From Bicyclus anynana (lineage: Eukaryota; Arthropoda; Insecta; Lepidoptera; Nymphalidae), in contig NC_069108.1 of NCBI RefSeq assembly GCF_947172395.1, positions 9,311,068 through 9,375,067 on the forward strand: DNA of 64,000 bases. Reading direction: 5' to 3'. Every line of letters starts with the position of its first letter. Position 1 is the stretch's first letter. Both the position numbers and the translations under genes were made by a program. The notes under the pieces are model-generated. The model was not told the origin of the DNA. It did no database searches and saw only the letters and a program-made list of their open reading frames with translations. Below, one piece after another: positions 54,745 to 64,000 of this stretch.

Positions 54745-55432
54745 GTAGGTATACCTACACCATTTGCTTGTTCTTACAACTATTACTAAAATAGCGCATT
54801 TGCATCTTTCGAATGCATTAATTCTCGGGGTTTCTAATTTTTAAATGATTTATTAACTTTAAGTTTAAATGTCCGTGTCTAATAGATTGCGAGGTCTGTG
54901 AAAGGACAAAGAGCGAGACAAAAACCCTCTGCGTGTAATCAAGTCGGCCATTTTACCTACCGCCTAATTAAACGTTATGTTTATATATATTGTATGTCTG
55001 TTTGTTTGTTTGTGTATGCACTTGCAATTTGCACTATCGTCAATAAGCTTATAAGTTAGAAATAATGATATTCCAAATACCTACCTACGTTTTAAAAAAT
55101 AGCTTTTAAACTTATCAAAAATTAGAATGACTTCCTTTTATTTTAGTATTCTTGTCAAATACTTATATTATACCTACTATATAAGTAAAAATTGATTTGA
55201 CATTATATAAGTATTTATATGTAGTATATAAATGTATATGAATATTATAATATCAACTATCTTAGTACCCATAACACAAGCTGCTCTGTATGCTTAGGTA
55301 CTTTGGGGCTAGATCGTGATGTGTGTTATTTAAGTATATTTATGAAAAATGGGCAAAAGTTGGTAACAGAAATCAAAATCCACTTTCTTGAACTTGGAGT
55401 TGAATCAAAATGGCGGTCATCTGCAGCTGTAC
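54745..55432. other. gene-free AT-rich DNA
   Basis: Unassigned. Note the inverted ATTATATAAGTATTTATATG / ATATAAGTAAAAAT region near 55165-55220. Confidence 0.4.
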
Positions 55433-55699
55433 AATAGGCTAGTTGACACTTTTTTTAATGATTTTAAATTGTTCGCCGTTCCACTAGAGTCTAGACTTTA
55501 AAAAAATATTATACTTTTTTGAGACGTTAATTCATGGACATTTTATTTTTAGTAACATTGTGGCGTCACAAAATGGACGACAGTGTTTTTGACGTTTTGA
55601 AAAATTGAGAAAATACCTACCTAAGTAGGTACATAAAGTTTTCCTGAAATCCTAAACTTTTATTAATCGATATCGATTTATATGAGTCAACTACCCTTT
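55433..55699 (+). mobile_element. MITE-F copy 3, internally deleted
   Basis: AATAGGCTAGTTGACA and GAGTCAACTACCCTTT form the TIRs. The internal GTCACAAAATGGACGACAGT is shared. Confidence 0.78.
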
Positions 55700-55787
55700 T
55701 GTAAATAAAAGTTTTAGACTCGTGCTCCGTAGTTGGTAGCTCCAGCTCCTGTACATTAAAGATTAAAGATATCAAATAATTCAAATG

Positions 55788-56153
55788 AGATGGTCCAAAA
55801 TTGTATGTAGCCCAGGATCAGTCATTGTACCCTGGCGGAAATAAAAGAAGATATTTTTTTAACTAGTTTTGATTATACAAATATACGAATTTCCTTTAAT
55901 TCTTTCGAAATAATATTTATTATCTCCTAAGTATTGCAACATTATAAAGGTAATAATGGCGGATAGATGACGTTTTTAATGCAGTAATTTGACGTTTGCT
56001 GTCAATTGTCATGTCATATCATGTCATGGGCGCCATCTTGGTATAACTCAAAAACTTAGATTTTTTTTATTAAGTTAGATTTATTAAAATCCCTGTATTT
56101 TTTAAATTTTAATGATACGGGGTACAAGAGTAAACCTGAAATAGACCATCCCC
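55788..56153 (-). mobile_element. MITE-H copy 2, opposite orientation
   Basis: GAGATGGTCCAAAATTGTAT to CTGAAATAGACCATCCCC is the reverse complement of copy 1 along its length, including GGGCGCCATCTTGGTATAAC. A TIR scrap (ATGGTCCATTTCAGG) is also at 19084. Confidence 0.78.
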
Positions 56154-56444
56154 TTTAGTGCATAATGACGTCAACGTTTTACTATGGTTACTCATGACGT
56201 CTCTTACTGTACGTCGCTGACACATAAAAATGTGTTACTGCGCATAGTTCAACTTACAGGCCGCTTTTAAATTATAAAAACGAGAACCCTCCTTCGGTAA
56301 ATCAGGTAACATTACTATTTACCATTATTATTACAAACGCTATGAAATAAATCTAGTAGTAAAAATATTAAGTAACAATACATTTAAAATAGATTTAAAA
56401 GTTAAAATAGTAAATATAGGAAAGTAAATGTAATGTGTTCGATA

Positions 56445-56567
56445 AACAAAGATGGCGGAACTTGCGCGATCATTTCAAACGGCAAATTGGCGCGCTCTTC
56501 ACGTCGCTCGGCGCAGAGCACCCGCGCGCAGAGCTAGCGTACAGATCACGAATCTAATGCTGCACTG
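56445..56567 (+). promoter_or_regulatory. CpG-rich patch with a good start context
   Basis: ACAAAGATGGCGGAACTTGC gives a strong Kozak context at 56452, and the frame stays open (MAELARSFQTANWRALHVAR...) until a SINE tail cuts in at 56568. It may be a 5' exon disrupted by the SINE, or just a CpG-rich promoter. Confidence 0.27.
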
Positions 56568-56605
56568 TTTTTTTTTATTCTTTACAAGTTAGCCCTCGAC
56601 TACAA

Positions 56606-57102
56606 TAGGGATGTTGACAGTTTTTTTAGTTGTATATAAATTAAGAGTATACTAATAGTAAATTAGTAAAGCAATTTTGTAAAAGTAACAGGGTATCTGC
56701 GATCATTACTTTCGGAGCTACAAGGATTTAAAGAGTCAGATTTGCGGCGCTGCCGCGGATCATACAAAATGGCACGAACTAATGACATCGTAGGCAATGT
56801 AATGATCGTTAGATTTGTATGTGCGTTCAAACAAAATTACTAATATCTTTGTTATTTGTGCGTTTATGTTTATAGTTCATTCGTTGAAAAATGTCACATT
56901 TAATGTAAGGAAGCTAAAACTTTATGAATTTTCATCTAATTACGATAAAATATTTTTAATAGATTTTGAAATTATATACTCTCATTTATTTTGCAAATAT
57001 TCAGACAATCTTTGCTTTTTATGTATAAATTATATAACATTGACCCTATTTACCCGAATATATAATAAAAATCAATATATTCAAACCATGGATGATCCCC
57101 AT
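56606..57102 (+). mobile_element. MITE-E copy 3, inserted in SINE-1
   Basis: AGGGATGTTGACAGTTTTTT to GGATGATCCCCATT. Contains a 96-codon open stretch beginning at 56815. Confidence 0.78.
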
Positions 57103-57313
57103 TGAATCGGTCATTTCAAAAACCTCGTAAGTCACTGACTAATGTCGTTTTCGCAATGAACGTTTTTACATGGTATTATTTGAAGAGGAAGGAATGTAGT
57201 GACTTACATGGTTTTTACCTAGAATGCGCATCTACCTTTAAGGAACCATTTTCAGTAAAAAAACATCTTGGAAAAAATTGTGACTTAAGAGGTTTTAGAA
57301 ATGACCGATTCAA
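57103..57313. mobile_element. 210-bp foldback element
   Basis: About 32 bp at each end (starting TGAATCGGTCATTTC, ending GAAATGACCGATTCA) are inverted repeats with two mismatches. A third, partial GTGACTTACATGG copy lies at 57199. One frame is open throughout (57102-57323), unassigned. Confidence 0.72.
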
Positions 57314-57541
57314 TTTTACCTGATGTTGCAATCTAAGATGGAAGCGGGCTAACTTGTTAGGAGGTGGATGAAAATCAACAAACCTTTCGGTTTCTACACG
57401 AATGCACCTTTACATTTATACCGGAATACTAAATCGTTTGGCGGTACGTCTTTGCTGGTAGGATGGTAACTAGCCACGGCCAAAGCTTCCCAGCAACCAG
57501 ACCTGGACAAATTAAGAAAACCTCGATCGGAGATCCCCGCT

Positions 57542-58859
57542 TCTGCTTTTTAAGAGATTAAATGATATCCTCAAAGGCGAATCACTAAATTTTCGCCTAC
57601 CTTACGAATGGAGTATCTATAGTTACACTAGCAGACGCCTCATGGTTACCTGCGTACTTCTCATTGCCGTATTTACCAATATCAACTGTCTGTCTGTCGT
57701 GGTATTTGTAGAATAAACTTGAACCTCTTTCATGTTCGTCCGATTCCATCTTAGACTGCGTAGATGCTAAACATCGGAGTGCTTAGTGGCAGTTTTCATA
57801 CTGTGACGATCACGTAACCGTAAACGCGAATTTCTGAGGAATTGAAAGCGCCATCTAGTGGCATCGAGAGACAACAAAATCAGTGAGTGCTGGCTGAGAT
57901 TTTACGGCTTCACGTATCGTACCGGCCGTACTATGCCGTCAGTTTCGTGCACAGGGTTCTCACCTAGGGTAGGCACTGTACGTACAAATAGTACAAAATA
58001 GAAAATTCCTCCTCCAATGCAAGTGAGTAATAAATTCTCAGGGTATGCAGTGCGTTTATGCATCTATGAAGAGCGCGCCAATGCATACCGTAGTGAATAG
58101 TGAATGAACCTCATTGTATGCTGTTGTTTTACTGAGTGTTACACATTTTAACAGATCGAATAGAACAGGTGATCTAGCAGTCAAGGACTAACTTGTAATT
58201 AAACAAAAAAATACAAGACCTAGCTTATCATTGAATAAAAAAGTAGGTAGCTTAAATAATTAACAAGCAATGACCTTTGTCTCTGAAAATTAAAAAAAAA
58301 ACGCACTACCTGCGCGCAGCTAACCTGTGCATATAAAGTATAAACCTTGAATACATTAGGGCTCGGACACACGCGAGCGTGACTTGAATTTTAACTGTAC
58401 TAAGGGCTATGTGGTTTTTATATAAATTAATATATAATAACTTTATTTATTTTATTAACTATATTCGAAACAGGTTTCAAAATCTGATTTGGGGCTTCCG
58501 TTATTTAATAGGACATTTTACATAAAAAAAAATGTTTAGCAATACATAATTTGAATTACGTTCGTTTGTTAAATCTTGTCCCCTGGATTTTTATAGGGTA
58601 CAAATACGTCGAATTTGCATGCTATGAATGTCTGGACACATTTTAAATATTTATGTATTCACGGCATATAAATAAATAACTTATATTGTCTCCAAACAGC
58701 ATTGCTGTGTTCCGGTAGACGGTGAAAGAGACGCATAAAAGGCATATTACACATGCCTCACATTGACGAGCTACAGGTGTTACTAGCGAGTGCGTCTTGA
58801 AGTGTCCTTTTATAGACAATGATTTTCCATTTCAGACGACGGTTTTTTCTATAAAAGAA
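57542..58859. other. gene-free stretch
   Basis: A Helitron 3' scrap (CACTAGCAGACGCCTCATGG) is at 57626 and a SINE tail scrap at 58170-58200. 58685-58810 is GC-richer without a recognised exon. Confidence 0.4.
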
Positions 58860-59000
58860 TCCTACTAATATTTTATACGCGATTGTTTGTATGGATGTTT
58901 GTTACATTTTCACGCATAAACTACTGAATAAGTGCTGAAATTTGAAATGAAGATAGATTATACCCTGAACTATTGCAAGTGCTACTTTTATCATGCAAAA
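58860..59000 (+). mobile_element. Helitron-like 5' half, GTCGCGG family
   Basis: TCCTACTAATATTTTATACG start; the 3' half is lost. Confidence 0.58.
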
Positions 59001-59899
59001 ATATCATTAATCATACTTTTATCATGTATTTGTTTGTTTTAATAAATAAAATAAAGTATGTAATAATAATAATATACCCAGTGTGTCCGCGCCCTAATCT
59101 CCGCTAATAATAACACGAACATACCTCGCGCGACTCTCCCACTAACTGCAAGGGATTGACGAAATCTCATCGATAGCTCGATATAGTTTATCGATAACTA
59201 TGATATTTTATTTTATCATTTATTTTTAACAATATAAAGATATATTTAACATTTTTTATTTTAAGTAGGCTTCAAAATTATGTAAAATAATATTAAAGAT
59301 ATTTAAATTAACTAGGTACCTACATTTTATATTTGGCAAACAGAAATGGAAATATACTGTGTAATAAAAGTAAAAATATTGATTAAAAATATTGATGCCT
59401 GTAGCAGATGCTACTTTTTCAAAATCATACATTATAATGAATATTTCCATTTACTTATAGGGGCAATAAGTAAATCAAAACAATCATTGTAAACTATCGT
59501 TTCGTATGATTAAAAAAAAAGTTGATAGACCGAGATCTTGTGATGGCCAGAAGAATCTCAACAGTTGCTGTTTTGAAAAACCATACATTATCATATTATT
59601 TTTATTTATATTTCGGTATAGGTATTATAGGTAAATCAAAATAATCACTATACTCAAAATATTCACATGTAAACTATCATTTTATATTCTAATAAATAAT
59701 AAGTATCGATAAATATTAAATATTTATACTTAAAAATTTATACTTACAAATATTAAATATTTATACTGACTTATTTTCGCGTTGCATGAACTATTTCATG
59801 ACTAAGGAACTTGTAACTGAATGGGTTCAATATTAGTAGGGTAAACTCCGACAGTAATCTGTTAGTTTTAGCCGTGGCTATATTTAACCAATAGAAAGC
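59001..59899. other. gene-free AT-rich DNA
   Basis: A DRE-like TATCGATA lies in a small palindrome at about 59180-59200, and TATTAAATATTTATACT is repeated at 59717 and 59750. Confidence 0.42.
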
Positions 59900-59986
59900 C
59901 TAGTTATTCTTTCGTTCTATAGATTATATTTTATTCCTGTGTTTCCATGGGAACGGGAACTACACGGGCGAAACCGCGGGTCTGCA
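59900..59986 (+). mobile_element. Helitron-like 3' fragment
   Basis: CCATGGGAACGGGAACTACA to GGGCGAAACCGCGGG. Confidence 0.58.
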
Positions 59987-60416
59987 AATTATATGTTCGA
60001 TAATGCGAATATCAGTAACGATAGTTCAATTTCTAATGTCGATAAGCAAAGATGCGCACACCCCTATCGACCGTATCCATTTAGTTTGACAAGCATTCGG
60101 TTTCATATATCGCTTGCGCCTGTGTGCGTGCGCCAGGGCTGTTGCAACGTTGGTTAACTTTTGTTTTGACCAAATAAACTAATAGTTGGTTGTGTGTTTA
60201 TAATTTCTAGTTTATTTATTTATTACATACATTATTAGAAAGTTTATACATTTTAACAGAGTAGTATACAAAATAAGAAAGTTTTGTTTGTACATTTCTA
60301 ACAGAAGTAAGTTAATTTACAAAAAAAAATATCTTATAAAATTAAAAGATATTTTTTTTGTAAATGACATGTCAACGTCTATACAACATCAGCCATGTAC
60401 ATTTTGATTTCCATAA

Positions 60417-60502
60417 AAGTCTGCCAACCCGCATTGGGCCAGAGTAATGGACTATTGGCCTAACCCCTATCATTCTAAGAGGTGACTCGTGCTCAACGAT
60501 TT
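60417..60502 (+). repeat. SINE-2 3' fragment
   Basis: AGTCTGCCAACCCGCATTGG to GACTCGTGCTCA matches the SINE-2 3' body. Confidence 0.62.
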
Positions 60503-60733
60503 ATATTTAGCACTTTCCTTGATAAATTGTAGAGAGCTCTCTTTATAACAATTTGTGCTTTCTGAATCAAATTCGGCGACAAGATCACGCGTACACATTT
60601 CTAGTTATTAATATTTCTATGGACTCGCACTTTTCTGGTTATTCTATTTAAAGAAAGAAAGAAAGAAAATTATTTTAGTAGACACACAATACACAAAAGA
60701 CGAAAAGTAAAATACACACACAACACACATACA

Positions 60734-60930
60734 ACTAGCGGACGCCCACAACTTTTCCCGTGGGAACTATCGAATTTTTGGGATGAAAAGTAGCCTGTGT
60801 GTTAATCCAGAGTAAAATCTAATCCTATTCCAAATGTCAGACAAATCGCTTCAGTAGCCGCAGCGTAAAAGAGGAATAAAAATACACACATACAGACAAA
60901 CTTTCGCCTTTATAATAATTAGTGTGATTT
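60734..60930 (-). mobile_element. Helitron-like element, GTCGCGG family
   Basis: ACTAGCGGACGCCCACAACT to CTTTCGCCTTTATAATAATT. Confidence 0.74.
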
Positions 60931-61554
60931 CAAATAAAGAAAATTAACAAATTAAAATACCAAACATAGAAAGAAATAAAAAGTTGTTTTATTTTTATTT
61001 TTTATTTATTTAAAATAAAGAACATTAAAATTAAAAGATATAAAATAAAGCTAAAAATGGTGTCTGTGGTATCAAAGGTCACCACTCAGTATGTACTACG
61101 CTGGTGCTGGCTGCACCAACGCAGCGCTGGTCTTCCACACGCTGGTATTTTAATATTTTATTTCCAAAGTATGGCAACCCTGCGCAGTAGATGAACAGAT
61201 CGCTTGCGTGTGTGCGTGCCGCGTACAGAGTACCCGCCGCACACTCGCGCACCGTAATACGATAATTTTTACGACTTACCGCCATTTTTCATTATTTCCC
61301 TTTCCAGCTTAATATCTGTTATAAATCCTTCTTAGCGCACCGCCACCTACCATCAGGTGAATTTGTAAACATATTCCAATGAAAGAATGGGTTTAGATAA
61401 ACAATGCCAATGGATAATGTAAGTTTGGTTGTTTGTTACACTTTCACGCTTGAAGTTGTAAAAAGAAACGCTTCAAAAGTAAAGTAAGCCTAAGAAATAA
61501 ATCAATTTTGATTTTGATTAGCTTAGCTACTTTTTGGAAGTCACTGATGAATAG
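60931..61554. other. unassigned stretch with a CpG-rich minus-strand patch
   Basis: 61060-61290 is GC-richer. On the minus strand AAAAATGGCG is followed by the consensus donor GTAAGT (61285-61273), so a tiny first coding exon is possible. A LINE tail scrap (AAATCAATTTTGATTTTG) is at 61500. Confidence 0.3.
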
Positions 61555-62060
61555 GCACAGAATAAAGAATGATCCAGAATGAGTTACAAGCAGCGTGGTG
61601 AAGCCGGTGAAACCCAAAAACAATCAAACGTCACGCGTGTCCTTGACATCCGCTTAAACAAACTTTTTTCATAATTTGTATTTCAAAATTCAATACTTGA
61701 ATGTTTGTATGTTTGAACGCGCTAATCTAATAAACTACTGGTCCGATTTGTAAAATTCTTTCAGTGTTAAGTAGCCCATTTATCGAGGAAGGCTATATAT
61801 TATCCCCATATTCCTACGGGAACGGGAACCACGCGGATGAAACCACGCAGCGTCAGCTAGTAATCAATAATTACCAATAAAAAAATATTCCGTCTTATTG
61901 CTTTAGTTTTAGTAACCATTATTTAAAATATTTAAAAACTTAAGACGCCATTTTATTTCTTTACTTTTTGTGAACAATTTTAAAATATTTAAAAACATAG
62001 GACGCCATTTTTTTTGATTAATATTGAAAATTACTGATGCGACGCTTCGTATCGTACTGT
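61555..62060. repeat. repeat G copy 2 with tandem 3' units, split by a Helitron
   Basis: ATCCAGAATGAGTTACAAGC and GTCACGCGTGTCCTTGACAT, then the Helitron, then two copies of an AAAATATTTAAAAAC...GACGCCATTTT unit (about 61910-61960 and 61965-62012). Confidence 0.68.
61698..61860 (+). mobile_element. LEP1-like Helitron inserted in repeat G
   Basis: Body TTTGAACGCGCTAATCTAAT to GCGTCAGCTAG, followed by T. It interrupts a repeat whose uninterrupted counterpart is at 36806-37320; the first ~20 bp are lost. Confidence 0.77.
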
Positions 62061-62454
62061 CCCAAATTACGACACCGTCGGGTTCCGTAAGCTATGCTAT
62101 GTGCCTATTAATTATTCTTACATCTGTGAGTATAGGTATAAATGTTTGATTTTTTTTTATTAATAAGCTTTACGGCTCTGAGTTCTAGCCCTTTTGAGCA
62201 ATATAAATGTTTGATTATTGGTATTACCACAGAAAATGTACAAGGTAGTAAGCAAAGCATTGTCGCTGGTATACAGTGCCTGCCTATCAGTACCAACCGG
62301 TTCCCTCATACGTACTCTGTTATCACTCGTCTTTATCATCTGAAAGCATTCAATTTTTATGTCAACATCATTCTTACGTAAGTATTTAGTTAAGCACTTA
62401 TACGAAGACTAGATCGGCACCGTGGGTTTATCCGTATATTAATCTATGCTTATC

Positions 62455-62635
62455 GATATTAATATTAAAAAGCTGAAGGTTTGTTTGTTTGGTTGAACGC
62501 GTTAATCTCAGGAACTATTGGTCCGATTTGAAAAATTCTTTCAGTGTTAGATAGCCCATTTATCGAGGAAGGCTTTAGGCAATGTTTGAGCAATTTGTTA
62601 TCCCCACGCTTGTGAAACCGCGCGGTGTCAGCTAG
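62455..62635 (+). mobile_element. LEP1-like Helitron abutting a MITE
   Basis: ATTAATATTAAAAAGCTGAA to CGCGGTGTCAGCTAG. The next base starts the MITE-E copy at 62636. Confidence 0.78.
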
Positions 62636-63153
62636 TATACTAATAGTTTTTTAAATTGTGTATTAATTAAGAGTATGATAGTGGTAAACAATTTTGTAAA
62701 AGTAACAGGGTATCTGCGATCATTACTTTCGGAGCTACAGGGATTTAAAGGGTCAGATTTGCGGCGCTGCCGCGGTTCCCTGAAAAACGCCCCATACAAA
62801 ATGGTACGAACTAATGACGTCGTAGGTACATAATGATCGTTAGATTTGTATGGGCGTTAAAACAAAATTACTAATAATATGTTATTTGTGCGTTTATGTT
62901 TATAGTTCATTTATTAAATAATCTCACATTTAATGTAAGGAAGACAAAACTGTATGAATTTTCATCTAATTACGCTAAAAGATTTTTAATAGATTTTGAG
63001 ATTTTAAAATCTCATTTATTTTGCAAATTTCAAGACAAATCTTTGCTTTTTATGTATAAACAACATTGTATGCTTTTTATGTATTAACATTGACCTTATT
63101 TACCCGAATGTATCATAAAAATCAATATATTCAAACCTAGTCATCATCCCCAT
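62636..63153 (+). mobile_element. MITE-E copy 4, abutting a Helitron
   Basis: The left end is eroded (TATACTAATAGTTTTTTAAA); the right end CTAGTCATCATCCCCATT is intact. The body is shared with the other copies. Confidence 0.76.
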
Positions 63154-63180
63154 TTTGTTAAAACGTGTAGGTTCAATCAA

Positions 63181-63388
63181 TCAATCGATTAATTATTATT
63201 ATTCTTGCAATAGCAAATCTCAAGCAAAGCCACGAAGCCATGCTTATGTTATTCATGCATATCATACGTATTTTCGAAAAATACGTATTATACAAAATAA
63301 AAAACCAATTTTTGTTGAAACAAGCAGGTATCAATCGATGAATTATTATTACTATTCTTGCAATAGAAGATCTCAAGCAAAGCCGCGT
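63181..63388. repeat. 57-bp direct repeats with a palindrome between
   Basis: CAATCGATTAATTATTATTA...CTCAAGCAAAGCC (63181) and its near copy at 63332. Between them is ATACGTATTTTCG/AAAAATACGTAT, a near-perfect palindrome at about 63266-63289. Confidence 0.72.
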
Positions 63389-63570
63389 GCCACAAGCTAG
63401 CAAAGTTGTAAATTCAGCGAAATAACAAAATAACTAGATATCTAAACACTGTGTCGTCGACTTACAGATATCTAGTCGAGGAAAAAATACTGCACGAGCA
63501 GAACTGGCCTAACTCATCGATACTAAAAACTGAGATTTGCTTCATTTTATTTTATATGTTATTGAATATT

Positions 63571-63724
63571 TCACCGACGTAGGTCCTGTTCTTTGAATAT
63601 AATATTACTCACTGTAAATGTAGCTTTCCATTGGTGAAAGAGTTTTTAAAATAGGTCCAGTAGTTTTGGAGCTTATTCGTATATGACAAACAAACAATTA
63701 AAACTTACCACTTTATAATATTTA
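63571..63724 (-). mobile_element. Helitron-like element, decayed
   Basis: CCGACGTAGGTCCTGTTCTT to TTACCACTTTATAATATTTA; it abuts the RTE fragment. Confidence 0.55.
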
Positions 63725-63725
63725 T

Positions 63726-64000
63726 TAAATACCAGCGGACATAGGCCTCTTGCATGGACCTTCAAGCACAATGGTCTCGTTCTGCCAGCATCCAGCGGCT
63801 CCCTGCAACCAGCTTGATATCTTCGGTCCACCTAGTGGGGGGTCGACCAACACTGCGCTTTCCGGTGCGGGTCGCCATTCCAGCACCTTGGGACCCCAAC
63901 GTCCATCGGTTCTTCGAACTATGTGGCCATTGCCACTTTAGCTTCGCGACTCGCTGAGATATGTCAGTGACTTTGGTTCGTCTGCAGATCTCCTAATTTC
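63726..64000 (-). pseudogene. RTE-type retrotransposon, C-terminal end of ORF, runs off the window
   Basis: On the minus strand the sequence reads EIRRRTKVTDISQRVAKLKW, then KRSVGRPPTRWTEDIK, then RWMLAERDH and QEAYVRW, which is the conserved end of RTE reverse transcriptases. It is dead: a TAG precedes EIRRRT and a TGA follows DHCA. The 5' part lies beyond position 64000. A Helitron fragment abuts its 3' end at ~63724. Confidence 0.82.

Larger units (their letters stand above)
56568..57541 (-). repeat. SINE-1 split by two nested TIR elements
   Basis: The tail part (56568-56605, ending GACTACAAT) and the body part (from ACCTGATG at 57317 to the decayed B box near 57537) belong to one minus-strand SINE. 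Between them lie a MITE-E copy (56606-57102) and a 210-bp foldback (57103-57313). Confidence 0.76.

Noticed and set aside
61079..61285. 68-residue minus-strand protein-coding ORF
   Set aside because: A splice donor directly follows the second codon and there is no homology; kept only as a possible tiny first exon.

Overview
The window is insect nuclear DNA, almost certainly from a butterfly or moth. It is AT-rich, has no operons or long host reading frames, and is packed with repeat types typical of Lepidoptera: short Helitron-like elements (LEP1-like, ending in CTAG and sitting between A and T), several tRNA-derived SINE families, RTE and Jockey/CR1-type non-LTR retrotransposons, and many small terminal-inverted-repeat (TIR) elements. 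The assignment rests on repeat signatures read by eye, not on a database search.

The only host coding sequence I can defend is a pair of spliced exons on the minus strand (17315..17174 and 15822..15713). They join in phase across a 1351-bp GT-AG intron and encode the N-terminal region of an ARID5A/ARID5B-like chromatin protein. The first coding exon should lie at higher coordinates and the rest of the gene below position 15713. I could not find either in the window, so most of the left part is probably intron and most of the right part is upstream or intergenic DNA. CpG-rich patches near 12.6, 32.4, 33.4, 46.1, 56.5 and 61.2 kb could be promoters or first exons, but none is proven.

Layout: 0-11 kb, Helitron and SINE fragments in AT-rich DNA with a 15-bp minisatellite; 11.3-11.8 kb, a three-level nest (SINE containing a Helitron containing a MITE); 13.0-15.1 kb, a stack of TIR elements, one holding a C-rich minisatellite with strong G-quadruplex potential; 15.7-17.3 kb, the ARID5-like exons with an intron full of RTE and SINE pieces; 17.4-29 kb, Helitrons, a hAT-like MITE with an 8-bp target duplication, SINEs and nested MITEs; 29-34 kb, mostly unassigned AT-rich DNA with striking palindromes; 34-42 kb, many Helitrons plus a LINE 3' end; 42.0-44.7 kb, a LINE inserted in a SINE; 46.5-48.7 kb, a LINE with an unbroken 683-residue reverse-transcriptase ORF; 49-64 kb, nested MITEs, SINEs and Helitrons, ending in an RTE fragment that runs off the edge.

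The mobile parts form an ecosystem more than a pathway. LINE reverse transcriptases supply the machinery that copies SINEs, and one locus (15840-16046) looks like a SINE/RTE template-switch chimera. Non-autonomous Helitrons and MITEs depend on enzymes not encoded here. The nesting order gives a relative insertion history. No CRISPR array, bacterial feature, complete tRNA or rRNA gene, or recognisable viral gene was seen.
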